A DNA stretch of 64,000 nt from Sporobolomyces roseus (taxonomy: Eukaryota > Basidiomycota > Microbotryomycetes > Sporidiobolales > Sporidiobolaceae): contig JADILM010000008.1 in assembly GCA_016617785.1 (NCBI GenBank), positions 1,612,001 through 1,676,000 of the forward strand. The letters are read 5' to 3'. Position numbers and translations under genes: made by a program. The notes below the pieces were generated by a model. The model saw only the letters and a list, made by a program, of their open reading frames with translations, had not been told where the DNA came from and did no database searches. Positions 12,080 to 24,162 of this stretch are shown one piece after another (the stretch's first letter is position 1; each line of letters begins with the position of its first letter).

Positions 12080-12438
12080 GATGGGCAAGGGGGAAAGACT
12101 TGTCAGAGGAAGGAAGTGGGATAGAATCTGATAAAAAAGGGAGGGATAAATATTTCGTAAAGAAGTTCTTTCTTGTTGTAAAACACTGTCTTATCTCTTT
12201 TACTTCTCGCTTGTTGTGGGAGATTGATGGAGAGAAGTCAAACTTTCGAAACCTTTGAGAGGTGAGCTGATTTGAATCCGTTCGAAGTTTTCTCCATCTT
12301 GTCGCTTATCTCTCGCTTCTCGCTAACTGTTCCAATCTCTCGATCCGACTGCGAGGACAGTGATGCAAGTATGAATAATTAAATTCACTCCCTTTTCCGC
12401 CGTCTTCGCTACCGCACCTCACTCCTTCTCCTCTTCGT
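12080..12438. other. Intergenic, convergent 3' ends
   Basis: Separates the 3' ends of SAD1 and the NUP54 gene. No reading frame, RNA or repeat is supported. Confidence 0.5.
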
Positions 12439-14147
12439 CTATTCCGACACTTTCCCTCCAAGGAGTGGTAATCCAAACGCTTCATTCATAGTATCCGTAT
12501 CGACTTTCATCCCATTCAAAACTTTGGTCAAATGATCCAAACCCCTCTGTTGACTCCCCAAGATCTGTAGTGCACTCTCTGATTCGTCAGTTCTCACTTC
12601 CTCTTCGGATGGAACTAACAGTGGAAAAGTGGAAGTGACGTACCTCCAAGATTTGATTGAACCCATTTTCATCCGCTACCGACCACTCGACCAATTCCTT
12701 CTTCCTCATCTTCAACGCTCCAACTCCATTCCACAACTCATTACTCCTATTCCTAACCCTCTCAACTTCACCCCCTAACCCTTCTAACAAAACTCTCAAT
12801 TCCTCTTCCTCCCTCTTCAAGCTGACATTTCGATTAGGACTCAAACTCGAAACTTTCGAAATGAGTGTCGTGAGGCGTGAGAGAAGGGATAGGTGAGATT
12901 GTTGTGCTCTTAATAGACGGAGGGAGGTGGTGAGGGAGTGAGTAGAGGATAAAGAATCGAGGTGAGTGTGAATCTCTGAAAGGAGTTGTTGGTGTGTTGT
13001 GGTGAGACGAGATTGAGATTCAATTCGTTTTTGTAATGAGGAGAAACCAATCGCTATAGCTGGAACCAAGCTACTCGTATTAGGGGATTATCAGTAATAG
13101 TGTAGTGTACTTGTGGGCAGAGGAGGAAGAGCTCAACTGATCAGGATCTGGGTTCTCTTTAGTAGCTTTCAACCAAGCTTTCTCATCCGTCCCATTAGGT
13201 GGTCTACCATACTGTTTCACGCTAGTACCCGAATTCGGTTCGTTGTAGAAATAAGTCTGAAACCTGCATTTAGGGTTCGAAGGGTCGTACGAAGCTTTGA
13301 CGGATTCGATTCTTTGCTCTATTGGAGTTTCGTTTGGGTTGGGAAGAGGGGGTTCACCGAGTTTGCGCACGGATTGAGTGAGGGGTTGGGATTGGGAGGG
13401 CTGAGAAGTGGTGGTGGTCGAGGAACCAAAGAGGGAGGTAGAGGTCGGTTGAGAGAGGGGTTTCGAACCGAATAGTGAAGCGGATGCGGCGGATTGGGAT
13501 TGACCGAACAGAGGGGCAGAAGTGACGGCAGGTTGTTGTTGTTGTTGTTGTTGTTGAGGCTGAGGTTGACCGAAGAGGGATTGTTGCTGAGGAGGAGGTT
13601 GGGATTGACCGAATAAAGAAGTAGATTGTTGTGGTTGAGATTGACCGAATAAACTTGGAGTAGCGGCAGGTTGACTCGAACCGAATAGCGAGGGAGCACT
13701 AGTTGGTTGTGAAGTTCCTCCTCCTCCTCCGAATAGAGATGTCGTAGCAGGTTTAGGAGCTGTGTTTCCGAATAAACCTCCAGCAGCAGGAGTCGAACCG
13801 AATAAACCGCCTGAAGGAGCTGGAGCTGATGATGCGGGTTGACCAAAGAGGGAGGTACTGGCGGATGCAGCGGGAGTTGAACCGAACAAGGAAGGGGCGG
13901 AGGAAGTGGGAGCTGGAGTTGAACCGAAGAGTGATGGAGTCGAAGTTGAAGGTGCTCCGAAACCTGCAAAAGCCGAGGATCAGTACTGAAAGCTTGGTGA
14001 TAGCGTCACATGGGTACTCACTGAAGGTAGAACCTGCTGGTTTAGGAGCTGCTGGTGCACCTTTGGAAAACGAGGTGAAGCGAAATTAGCGAGAGCAACG
14101 GGGAAGTAGGAGAGAAGTGGAGAGAGCATACCGAAAGAGAAAGCCAT
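12439..14147 (-). CDS. NUP57: FG nucleoporin of the NUP54/NUP57 family
   Basis: A central-channel nucleoporin of the Nsp1/Nup62 complex. Exon 1 is only 16 nt (MAFSF plus one base, 14147-14132). Exon 2 is 39 nt and adds APAAPKPAGSTFS. The long exon carries about 200 residues of FG repeats, mostly SLFG, with a Gln run near 13530-13560. The conserved C-terminal region has YDPSNPKCRFQTYFYNEPN and then predicted helices and coiled coil (SLVPAIAIGFSSLQKRIESQ; RRGSEN-like donor between exons). It ends with ILGSQQRGLDHLTKVLNGM, typical of Nup54/Nup57. Junction codons rejoin as Gly and Ser. Stop at 12439-12441. Proline, glutamine and serine dominate the repeats. Confidence 0.92.
13530..13560 (-). repeat. 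Short (GTT/AAC)n-type run encoding poly-Gln in the nucleoporin
   Basis: A GTTGTT run on the plus strand reads as consecutive CAA codons on the minus strand, giving about eight Gln in the FG domain. It is a trinucleotide microsatellite and likely length-variable. Confidence 0.7.
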
Positions 14148-15145
14148 GATTATGTACTACTCCTGATCGGGCTGTGCAAGGGAGGGGAAGGGGGAGAGCG
14201 ATCGAAGAGTCAGTCAACCGAAAGTGAAAAGAGGCCCGAGTTGGGTTTGGCGCTCCCATCCAGCGTATACAAGCCATGAGGGATTCCTCAGGAGAACCAG
14301 CTAGCTGCTCAAGGCGTGTCGAGAAAGGTGGAAGTGAGATTTGTTGATCTCGTTGGAAGAAGGGAAACGAGTTGCTCCACCTCGCTGATAAACGATTCCA
14401 CTGACCCTTCCTTAGCCGCATTCAGTTCATTCCCTCTACATTCCAACCTTGCTCTAATCTTGCCGTCGGTGTTTCACTGGCATTGAGGAGAAATGGAAAA
14501 CCATTGAATCCTCCGACTCACCTTGTCTATATAGATTGGCGTTGCTCGAGGCTGTAGTAGAGTATTGAGTAGTCTATTCGGGTTGCTGAAGCGAAGGGAG
14601 CGGGGGCTGGTGAAGAAAGTGATTAGGTTCTAGTCACGGCGGGCAAAGTCAAGTCCAAATCTCGTCCAAACTGCATGTCGGAATCAATGTCTTTAACTAT
14701 TCCGCAGATAAGGGCGCGGACATTGAGTCCGATATATGTCCGCTGGATAACGTTTGATTATGCTTGATTATATTTGCCTAATTCACAGATTTTGGAAGAG
14801 TAATGGACTTTGATTCCAAAGCTATTCCAATTGCAGCTGCGGACTTATTTTTGCCCGCCGTGAGTTCAACCTCGCATTTCGAGACTTTTGTTTCGCAACT
14901 TCAAAAGGTTTCTTCAGAATCTCACGCAAGCAATCGACATACTCGTCGAGAAGAGGAACGCAGCGAAAAGGGATTCCTCAATACGGATCGCAAACCCAAA
15001 AACTCGTTCTTTCGCTCCCAGGCCTCTCTAGAGACTCACGCTTGGTATAGTACTCTCGAGCGAGAGACAGAGCCTGACATTCTCTGTGACTGTGATCAAA
15101 AAAAGGGAGTATCCCCTTCGAACCGAGAAAAAGCGTAGGTTAATC
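14148..15145. other. Long intergenic region upstream of the nucleoporin gene
   Basis: About 1 kb with no convincing gene. A 111-residue plus-strand frame (14803-15138) shows no motif, repeat or intron signal and ends against the YIP1 stop. An 8-bp inverted repeat GCGGACAT/ATGTCCGC with a 12-nt spacer lies at 14716-14743. Confidence 0.5.
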
Positions 15146-16126
15146 TTATTTCTTTTGTACTTCGAAAACGAACAAACTGAAAGCACTATACAACAAACCT
15201 ACTGGATAAGCCACGAGGAACCTTTGATGACTCAATTGTAAAACTGTCGCGAATATACTCGAACTAGAATAGGTACTCCATAAAACGAAAATCGAACTTA
15301 ATAAATAACCTGTCATACCACTACATCATACTCCTCACTCCTTCATTAGCTTGGGGTTCCTCTAAAGGGGGGAGGGACTTTTACTTACTCGAGATTGAGA
15401 ACTACGTTAAACATTGATAAGAGTACTAGAGGTAGGATACAATATCCCAATACAGAAGCGGTTCTGTATGCGTCGATTCCAGATTGACTCATCAAGTTTA
15501 ACAATGCGTACATTGATGCACTACCGATTAATGCAACTCCATAAATATAACTGAATTGAGGTTTCCCACTCTATATAACTCTCAGACTTTCTTCAGTCCA
15601 ACCCTTGCGAAGAAAAGAGAGAGAGGAGGGAAAGAGCGTACGAGTAAGAGGAAAGAAGCGAATACGAAACAGAATACTAATGGACCTGCTAAATCTGCAT
15701 CATCCATTATGTGTGGATCTACTTGTTTGAGTGGGTTCAAGACGGTTAAACTTTTCGCAAGGATGTGATCGAAATTGATTCCCAATTCTAATAATACTTC
15801 CTCTTTGTCAGCTTTTGATAGAGTTACGAGAGAGAAGAGTAAGGTTTTCATTTACCTTGTAGGAGAGGAGGTTCTTGACCTGAAATTCCAGTCCAAGGTG
15901 TGAAAGCGTTGTACCAATTTCCAACCATTATTGGACCACCTCCCACTGTTTCAGTACCAGTACCAGGTAGTGTTGATTGTCCTCCATTCGAGGGTGAGAT
16001 CGATCCGAGTGCTTGTTGCGAGGACGTGGAAGGGTCGAGTGAGGAGGAATAGGGAGCGGAATAGAAACCCATAGATTGCTGAGGGTCTTGAGGTGCATAT
16101 CCTGAAGAACTATAATAGTTGGCCAT
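15146..16126 (-). CDS. YIP1: YIP1, Rab-interacting Golgi membrane protein
   Basis: YIP1/YIPF5 proteins bind Ypt/Rab GTPases and act in ER-to-Golgi vesicle traffic. The N-terminal 90 residues are soluble and Ser/Gly/Pro-rich, followed by [14 protein letters not shown] and, across an intron, [16 protein letters not shown], the family hallmark. Then come [20 protein letters not shown] and about five hydrophobic segments ([79 protein letters not shown]). The stop is at 15146-15148 after VFEVQKK. The [10 protein letters not shown] start at 16126 is preferred over an upstream in-frame Met because it matches the usual N-terminal length. The exact acceptor before ELGINF is uncertain by up to four codons. 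Confidence 0.93.
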
Positions 16127-16255
16127 TCTTCTCTTGAATCGTATCAAGGTGAGTTGAAGAGGGAGAGAAGGAAGAAAGGAAGGAAGGAAGGTTGATGATG
16201 ATGATTCATCTTGGTTGTTTTGGCTCTCTCTCTCTCTCTCTACCTCATGGTCTAG
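16127..16255. promoter_or_regulatory. Bidirectional promoter, YIP1 / RAV1
   Basis: 129 bp between divergent start codons. It contains an AAGGAAGGAAGG purine tract and a (CT)n tract near 16225-16240, the kind of polypyrimidine element seen upstream of many fungal start sites. Confidence 0.55.
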
Positions 16256-19200
16256 ATGATCACTCTCAAATTGCAACAATCAGTGTTACCTTCACCATGC
16301 CTCACTCTCTCAACTAAACTCTTCAATCAACCTCATCTCGTTCGTCTCTCTCTCTCTCTCTCTGTAGTACTCCTAGCTAAATGAGGACAAAGAGGGGATT
16401 AGATCGCATCTAATGATTCAACTCTGCACGTATTGAATGAATCGGCTCAAACTTTAATCTCTTCAATCTCGTTTCAAGATGCGTTTCCGACTTCTCTTCA
16501 AGATCGATCAATCTCTATCAGTTCAATCGCAGTAGATCAAGATGCTAACCGCGTGAGTCCCCCTCTCCCTCTGAGAACGAAGAAGAAGGGAAGAGAGCTG
16601 ATAGAGGGGAAAGAGTGTTAGATTGTTGCGAGTTTGGGAACGAGATTGGCAGTTTTTGAGCCAAATCTTTCAACGAAAGAGTTGGGGAAATGGAGGGTAC
16701 ATTCAGGGTTTAGTGTTAACCTACATCAAGCGGTGGTAGGAGAGACAGGGATAGGAGAGATTCAGGCTGTCGATTATGTGAAAGGTAAAGAAAGATCTTC
16801 TCTCTCTCTCTCTCTCTCTCTGGAAGAAGTCGGAACCTGATTCGTGTAAGGACGTTTTGTATATAGGTCTGATTGCCGTTGCAGCAAAGGGAATAGTAGC
16901 GGTTTATAGGTTACAAGAAGAATTTGGATTACCGAAATGGAATCAAATCGCTATTCTCCCTCCGTAAGCGTTCTCTCTCTCTCTCTCTCCCCTTCCCTCG
17001 CAAAGTCAGAAACTAAGTAAGAGTTTTTGTTCACACAGTTTCGAATTGTCAATTTCTCAGATCAAATTACATCCACTCTCGAATCTATTAGCGGTCCTTC
17101 CAGAAGGAGCTTGTACTTCAATCATCTACGACCTCGTCCCTTCTCCTTCTTCCTCTCCCTCCTCGAACCCCTCATTCGAATTCACTTTGAAATATCGTTC
17201 AAAACTTATTCATTCGACTAGAATCTCTTCGATTTCATGGAGATTTCCTTTCGCATCCTCCATCTCAGAGTAAAATCTCTCCTCTCTCTCTTTTCTCAGC
17301 TCCTCCGACGACTGACGACGTTTTGGAGGGGTGTACAGCTCCGGTCCCATCTTGATCACTTCCACAATCCATCAAACGAATCATTTATGGGGTTGTGTAA
17401 TTGATGAACCATTACATTTCTCTCTTCTCACAACTCTACCAAACCCACTACCAAACCCACTCACAAATACAAATACGCAGAAGAAAGTTTTTGGTTCAGT
17501 TGAACAGTTGAGGGTTGCGACGAATACTAGATTACCGTTGAGTCCTTTGGATCCGAATCGATTCAAAGAGAAACATGAGGGAGAAAAGCTTGGAAGGGAC
17601 AGGACGGTTTGGAGTGGGTTTTGGAGGACTAGGAAAAGGGAGGAGCAGGTGGACGACAAGGGAAAGGGAAAGGGAAAGGGAAAGGGAGGAACTCAAGATT
17701 TGTGGATCAGTTTGAAAGAGGATGGAAAGTTTTGGTTGACTATAATTTCCGTACGTTCTTTTCTCTCACTATTTCCTTTTTCGCGTGTGAATGTTCTGAT
17801 CGGTGAGTTGAGAGTCTCGTAATAGAATTTGGATTCGAGACCTCCGACATGTTTGACTCAAATTACTATTCCACTATCTACCACTCACTCGTCGACTAGA
17901 GTACAACAACAAGATCTCGCCTACTTCCGAAACACCTCTCTTCTCACCTCTCGTTCACAACCCGATTCGACGATCCATTTGATCGCGAGAGGATCTTGGA
18001 ATGGTTTAAAACATTATCAACTCGAAATCCCTTCTTCTTCCCTCCTACTCTCCAACTCCTCTTCTTCTCCCTCGACAACAACGACCATTGGCGATTCGTT
18101 TAGATTGAAGACGACGACTCCATCGATCAGTTTCGTAGGACATATTCGAAAATTCATTAAACCTTTTCCAACGGCAGAATCATTACTTTTACTCGGTACA
18201 CCAAGGAACTCGTACTCAGTAGGGAGGATTCAAACTTTCTCTTCCCCATCTCGAGATGTGGAGGAGGGACTTCCGATGCAAGGAGATGAAGAAACAGTTA
18301 TGGATCTCGACGGCTTTGGGGATGAGGAGGCAGGAAAGAATAAGAGAGTCGCGTTTTGGAAACAAGGTAGAATGGTTGTGGTTGGCGAAGGGAATAGGTT
18401 GAGTGTGTATTCGAGGGATTCAAAGAAGGAAGGTAGGGGGATGGTTTTGAGGGTTAGGAAAGAAATGAGAGTGAGTATGGAAGATGCTAAAATGTTTTCG
18501 GTGGTTAGACGTACTGAGGATGATGGGAATACTTGGATTGTCGCGGTTACTAAGAAGAAGAAAAGGAAGGGGGAGGGAGAGGGAAAGGAGTATGAGGTTA
18601 ATACTTGGGTTTATCATACGAAATCGAATGAGATCTTTGAGGGGGCAAGGACGAGATCACTTGGAGGAACAAGCGAGGAAGGCGGGGAAGGGGTCAGTGT
18701 CGTGTGGGTATCGGTTGTACCGTTTAGGGAGGAAGGGAGGGATAGTGTGGACCAAATCGAGTTACAGTCGATTGATACGTTGGGGAGAGTTAGGAATTGG
18801 AGGTTGGGACTGGGTGATGAGGAACCGGAATGGAGGGAGAGAGGGGGAGAAGGGTTTAGGACGGGGAGAACGGAAGTCAGGAGGTGTAGTTCGAAAGGAA
18901 AGGGAGTGATCGCAGTTGGTACGTTTACAATCGTCTATTTTCATCCTTGGAGCTTGTAGCTGATGAAAGAGGATTGAGGCGTAGCTACTGATCAGGAATT
19001 GACTATCTGGAACGAGAAGAATGGGAAGTTTGGGAATTCGTTGGAGTTTAGTTATCCTCTCACGTGCGTCCTTTCCAAGCTTTCATCCTTGTTCATCCTG
19101 TTGATGCAGCTTCTCGAAGGAATCGCAGCGAGTCTCCCGTATCGTTGGAGTTCTCGATCGATACGAATCTCCTCGCATTCGCTTCTCGCTCTCAAGTCTT

Positions 19201-21777
19201 GATCTTCGCAACTCAGCGACGATCTCTCACCTCCTCTCGCTGGAACCTGATCGCTACAATCACTCCACCGTACGTCCGTCTCTTCCCCTGACATTCTCTT
19301 CACTCACTGACGAAAAATCGAGGTGCTTTAGTACTCCTTCACCCATAACGAACCTCCAATTCCACCTATCAGGTCTCGCAATAGCTTGCGAATCTCAATT
19401 ATTCTTTCATTCTTTCGACTTGCTCAAGAATCGGACGAATAAGAGGGGTGTACCGGTCGAACTCACGAGAGAAGTCGAGGTGGAATTGGAGGAGAAGGGA
19501 GGAGCGTTCGGGGTTCTCAGGAGTGAGCAATTGGAGATGGCGTTGACGTTCGGTACGTCTTCTTTCTTTGATCTCATCTAGGATCGGAGGAGATCTCGAA
19601 GCTGATGAGATTCGGAGAAGCCTACAGGTCATTTCGAGACGGTGAGGAAAGTGTTTGTTGAAGCTGCGAAAGAGCTGGATGAGGATGGGAAAGCTTTAGT
19701 GAGGGTCACTCCGAGCGATCGAGGGAGCGTACTCAAGGTTGATGGTTTCTTGGAGGAGATGAGGAAAGAGGATTCGTCAGAAGTCGAGGAGAAAAAGGTG
19801 AGCTTGAAACTATTTCGCATTGATCTTACAGAGACTGATGCGAAGATATCGAGCTGACAGATCAAAGGAGATGTGCTGTCGGCACTCTCTTCGGAAGGGA
19901 ACCGGCAAGCTCGATCAGCGTTGATTGCTGAATCCGAAGGGAAATTGAGCGAATCGAATCGGGATAGACTCGTCAACGGGTTGACGAAAGGAGATATGCT
20001 GAGAAAGCTATCGAAGGATGAACATACGAGATTGAGTGTTGTAGTCAAGGCTGTCTACGAGGTGCGCTGGCGTCCGGATCAATCTCGAGAGAGAATCGAA
20101 ACTGACCGCTCCTGTTCTTGCCGTCACACAGACTCAATCAAAGCAATCTTCCGTCGACTCGAACGGACTACGCTACCTCCTTGCCCTTCGTTCGCTCGTC
20201 AACTCCAATCCCAAAGCACTTTCCCTCTCTGCCTCGTCAGCCGTCGACTCTCCTCGACTTTCCTCTCGAGATATGATCTTCGCCTACTACTCCAAGAACC
20301 AGCAAGTCCTTCTCGACGAAAGTATCGAAGCAGTTGGAGCGGGCGGGAAGCTCTCCTGGGAGAACGCGAAATCCTTAGGAATTCCTCTCTGGCTTCGAGA
20401 TCGAGATTCGCTCGTACGTCCTCTTCCTACTTTTCTCTCCGGTCTTCTTAACTGACCCCTCTCTGATAGATCCGGACTATGGAATTGATTGGACGAACTT
20501 CTTTCCTGCTCGACCCCGAAAACCGAGACCCTATCCTCCCAATGCTTTTCTACCTCTCCCTCCGGAAACTCCCTCAAGTCTACACGTTCTGGAAACAGTC
20601 GATCGGTCATTCTGATCAGAGACAGATGTTGAAGTTCTTGGCGAACGATTTCGATACGGAGCGATGGAGGAGCGCTGCTAGGAAGAATGCGTTCGCTTTA
20701 TTGAGTAAAAGGAGATTCCGTGCGTATCGTCTTCCTATCTATTCACTGTTGAAGCTTTGCTGATCGCATGGGGATATGGCGTACAGTCTTCGCAGCTGCT
20801 TTCTTCCTCTTGGGAGATTCACTCTCTGATTGTACATCAGTCATTCTCCGACACCTCGAAGATCCTCTACTCGCAATCTCAATCGCAAGAACGTATGAAA
20901 ATGGCGACGAGGGGCCGGTCCTGAAGGAGTTGATAGAGAAGACGATGTTGAAAGAGAGTTTGGGGAAAGGTGATAGATTCTTGAGTTGTTGGAGTTTCGA
21001 GATGCTTGGGAAGAAGGAAATGGCGATGAGGGTGATGGTGGTGAGTCGAATGATCACTCCCATTTTTCCTGGATGATGGCTGAATAGGGTGATTGTTTGA
21101 TCCCAGGATTCATTACCTTCACTCGCTTCTCAACTCGGAGAATACGGTTTCACTTCTATTGTCGATCCGCAAATGGAGGATCCGGCTCGAATCATATGTG
21201 TGCGGCACCTGATGGAAAGCACGAAGAAGAAGGAACAAGTCAAGAACGAATCAGAAGTGAGTTTCCCTCTCGTTTTTGTCGTCAAACCTGAACCTGACCT
21301 GAACCTCTCCTGTCTCAGTTCGTACTCTACATTGCTAGACAGCTATCCGAATCAGGTGAGGAAGACTGCTAGGAATCTCTTCGTTCGAGAACCTGAACTG
21401 ATTGTTGTAATGTTTCCCTCACAGGTTGTCAACTCGTCGCTCTCGACCTCCTCCGCTCTTACCGCTTCCCTCCTCCGACTCGCCCACAATCTGTTTCTCT
21501 TTCCAAGCCTACTTCTCCCGCCATTACTACCGCTCCAACTCAATTTGTCGAACCCGATATGTCCTCTCTCTTCGATATGTCAACCCCCAAACCGCCACCT
21601 TCCAAACCTCTAGCACCAGCAACCGTCACTGAGAGGGATACGAAGGAAAAGGACGAAGAGGAAGAGGAAGCGAAAGAGAGGGAGAAGCGATTGTTCAGAG
21701 AAGCGACTGGTGCGAAACCTAAGATTGAGACGAAAGCTACGGTCGACGCTTTCTCTTTCGACGCTTTCGGATTCTAG
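16256..21777 (+). CDS. RAV1: RAV1, RAVE-complex / rabconnectin-3-like V-ATPase assembly factor
   Basis: Rav1 is the large subunit of RAVE, which rejoins V1 and V0 sectors of the vacuolar ATPase. A short exon 1 (16256-16339, MITLKLQQSVLPS) was inferred because the next exon (from 16403) has no ATG and the join gives the expected N terminus with IASNDSTLHVLN. WD-type beta-propeller repeats fill the N-terminal part (IQAVDYVKGLIAVAAKGIVAVYRL). The conserved Rav1p_C region has SKQSSVDSNGLRYLLALRSL, WENAKSLGIPLWLRDRDSL, LFYLSLRKLPQVYTFW, MLKFLANDFDTERWRSAARK and NAFALLSKRRFAAAFFLLGD. Many 55-75-nt introns; roughly 1400 residues. The tail ends DAFSFDAFGF. The exon 1 donor GTTCGT is unusual. Confidence 0.92.
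17660..17695 (+). repeat. (GGGAAA)n hexanucleotide run inside RAV1
   Basis: Five to six near-perfect GGGAAA units encode alternating Lys-Gly in a variable loop of RAV1. It is in frame, so unit-number changes would be tolerated. Confidence 0.7.
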
Positions 21778-22159
21778 ATTATTGGTGTTCTGTATACTAG
21801 CTAGCCATCGGGGTTTGATTGGGAGTATGTTGAAGTCGTTTCAGAGTGTTTGTTGTAACCAATTCTCGATTTCTCGGATCTTTCTCTCTCAATTTCAACT
21901 CTTTTCGATCTCTGACTGCTATCGATACTCGTGTACTGCGCGAACCCTAAAAGAGGGAGAAAAGGTGAAACCAATCCGATCCGATTCAGCACACGCCTGA
22001 TCTCCCTCGCTCCTTTGTTTTGTCTATTCCCCTCTCCCTTCTCTTTCCTCTCTCTCTCCTTCCCGCCACTCACTTCCAATCCTACTCAAATTTAGGTAAG
22101 CTTTCAAACCTTGTCTGGTTCAACTTGATCTCTCGCTAATTAACCCACTTTAACAGAAA
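21778..22159. other. Intergenic between RAV1 and secreted-protein copy 1
   Basis: 3' region of RAV1 and the 5' leader of the next gene. AACAG directly before AAAATG at 22159 suggests a 5'-UTR intron. Nothing else seen. Confidence 0.45.
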
Positions 22160-23478
22160 ATGCTCTTCACTCAAATCTCTTGCTTCGCTATCTCGCTCTT
22201 CCTTTCGATCTCAATCTCGAAAGGTCAAACGATCAATTCTCCTGCATCTCTCACTGAGTGTGCTCCTCAGTTACTTTAGATCGAAGGTGGAAGGTAAGCA
22301 GTACTTGTTTCTTTGATACTCTTCGCAAGTTCTTGTCGCTGACTTGATTTCTCGCTTTTCTCAATAGTCCTCCTTACGATGTTGCTGGTAAGCCCCTTTC
22401 GACGTTGCCCTCATACTACTGTCGCTGACATGGATGAGAGCGAGTTTACAGCTTTGGAAGGAGGAGCCACAGGAGGTGTTCCGCTATCGCGAATTGATGC
22501 TGAAGCTCAAGCAGGATCTTTGACCTGGATCGTCGACGTACCTGCAGGTGAGTTCACTCTCCTTGGTATCTCGCTGAACAAGAACTGATCCCATCGAGAT
22601 GTGCTTGCAGGTTCCAACGTCACATTAGCCGTCCGCGTTAGTGCCCTCTTTTCTCTCTCCTTACTCTCATAATTCGCAATATCGACACTTCTCTATCTGT
22701 CCATTGATAGGACTCGACAGGAGCTACTGGTTTCTCCGCACCTATCCCTGTAATCCCAGGAAGTTCGACCGATTGGTTTCGTTCCCTTCTCTCCATTTTG
22801 CTCCTAGCGATCTCTCACTGAACTCTCTTACGATTCACAGTCTCAACGCTACCTCGAGTGACACACTCGACTCTGCTACCGCCACGGACGACTCTGCTAC
22901 TGCTTCTTCGTCAGCCTCTTTCGATCCAAACTCAATCTCTTCTTTGATCGATTCACTCACCGCTTTCACTGCTCCCGTACCTACCACTACTACTCTTCCT
23001 TCGTCTTCATCAATCGACGATGTCAACGAGAGTAGTGATGCCGCTACGACAGTCGCAATGCAGCCTACTCACGGAGCACCTCGCGATCAGAGGTGAGCTC
23101 TTCTGCTCTTTTTCCTCCTCTCTCGCTTCCTTCACTCTCGTCGTAGATCTCACTGACGATCTCTATCTCTTGCTCACCTATCGCAGTGCCTCTCCCGCCG
23201 CTACTCCCACCAACAATCAAGCTCAAGGCGCAACTCAGAATTCCCAAGCTCAAACTTCTCACTTTGTTTCTAGGTAAGCACTCCTCCCCCTTCATCCAAT
23301 ACCGGTACGATGCTGATGAGGAGTGAAGAGTAATGACAGCTTCTCATTGCTTTTCCCCTCAATTCTTCTCGCTTTCTTCCTCTAAATTTCCTACATTTCC
23401 GCTTGACACAGCACAGTTTCACTCCTTTACATAGATTCTTCCATCGCATTCAGCTTGTACAACATTCAACTTGGATAG
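22160..23478 (+). pseudogene. Secreted Ser/Thr-rich (Kre9/Knh1-like N-domain) protein, copy 1, interrupted
   Basis: The start exon encodes a signal peptide (MLFTQISCFAISLFLSIS) and INSPASLTECAPQLL, the first strand of the basidiomycete Ser/Thr-rich secreted or GPI-anchored family. Codon 40 (22277-22279) is TAG in frame, followed by IEGG. The second copy has CAG at this position. Downstream exons remain intact and family-like: SPPYDVA, LEGGATGGVPLSRID, GSLTWIVDVPAG, SNVTLAVR, DSTGATGFSAPIPVIPG, DCLNATSS, then a long Ser/Thr region. A last exon after 23410 may give a weakly hydrophobic tail ending at 23478. This could be a pseudogene, a strain allele or a sequencing error. If read through, the product would be a cell-surface or wall protein. 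Confidence 0.7.
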
Positions 23479-24162
23479 ACTAAGAAAGAAAAAGGTCGAA
23501 GGAAGGAAAGGGGGAGGAGAAGATGGAGAAAGAGGAAAAGCAGTACTTGATTGGTGTAAAAAGCATCTTAGTTTTCTTCTCTTTCGCGATCGAGACGCCA
23601 AGAGAATGGTCAATAGGTTCCGCCGTCAATTTAGCTTGCGCCGTGAGTGTAGTAGCGCGCGAATGAAGCGAAACTGAGTTTGCGAAAACGAAGGCGAGAA
23701 AGTCGAACAGGAGTCAGTCCCGTGAGCGCACAGAGTAGCTACAGTAGTATACGCCCGATCCCGAGTCAAATGAGCGCGTAATCGATGAAGGAAGTGAACT
23801 ATAGGAGGCCAAAAAAAGCGAAACTCTCTTTCCTTCTTCTCCTCATCTACTGCTCTGCTCTGGCGACTCGAACCTACCTTCACTACCTCCCTATAGCTCT
23901 CAATGTAAGCCTCGAGTAGCTCTGAAGCTTTCCCACGCTCTCATTGACACGTGTTGACTCTCTCCAGATCAAACCGCTCAACTTGATCAATCTCTTCTGT
24001 ACTGATTTGGAGTCGCTCTGAGAAGGTCTATTGAGATACAGGTAAGTCTCTAGATGACTCTCTGTCTCCTCCAGAATTCACTGAACTTCTCCTCGTTTCT
24101 CCACTAGCTTCCCTCGTTCCTCTTTCCTCAATACCCGCTTCCCTTTCCTCTCTCAGATCACG
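23479..24162. promoter_or_regulatory. Upstream region of family member a, with shared module
   Basis: Around 23815-23875 an AAAGCGAAACTCTCTTTCC tract is followed by TCTGCTCTGGCGACTCGAA, about 300 bp before the next ATG. Matching modules lie the same distance before members b and c. GTAAGT-type donors and branch sites between 23900 and 24160 suggest a spliced 5' leader. Confidence 0.5.

Noticed and set aside
14086..14421. Minus-strand frame over the nucleoporin start
   Set aside because: Reads through exon 1 in a wrong frame and its promoter; a shadow of the real gene.
14716..14743. 8-bp inverted repeat as a terminator or operator
   Set aside because: Real palindrome but isolated, without a T run or neighbouring gene end; too short to assign a role.
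14803..15138. 111-residue plus-strand frame between the nucleoporin gene and YIP1
   Set aside because: No recognisable motif and it ends against the 3' end of YIP1; insufficient support for a gene.
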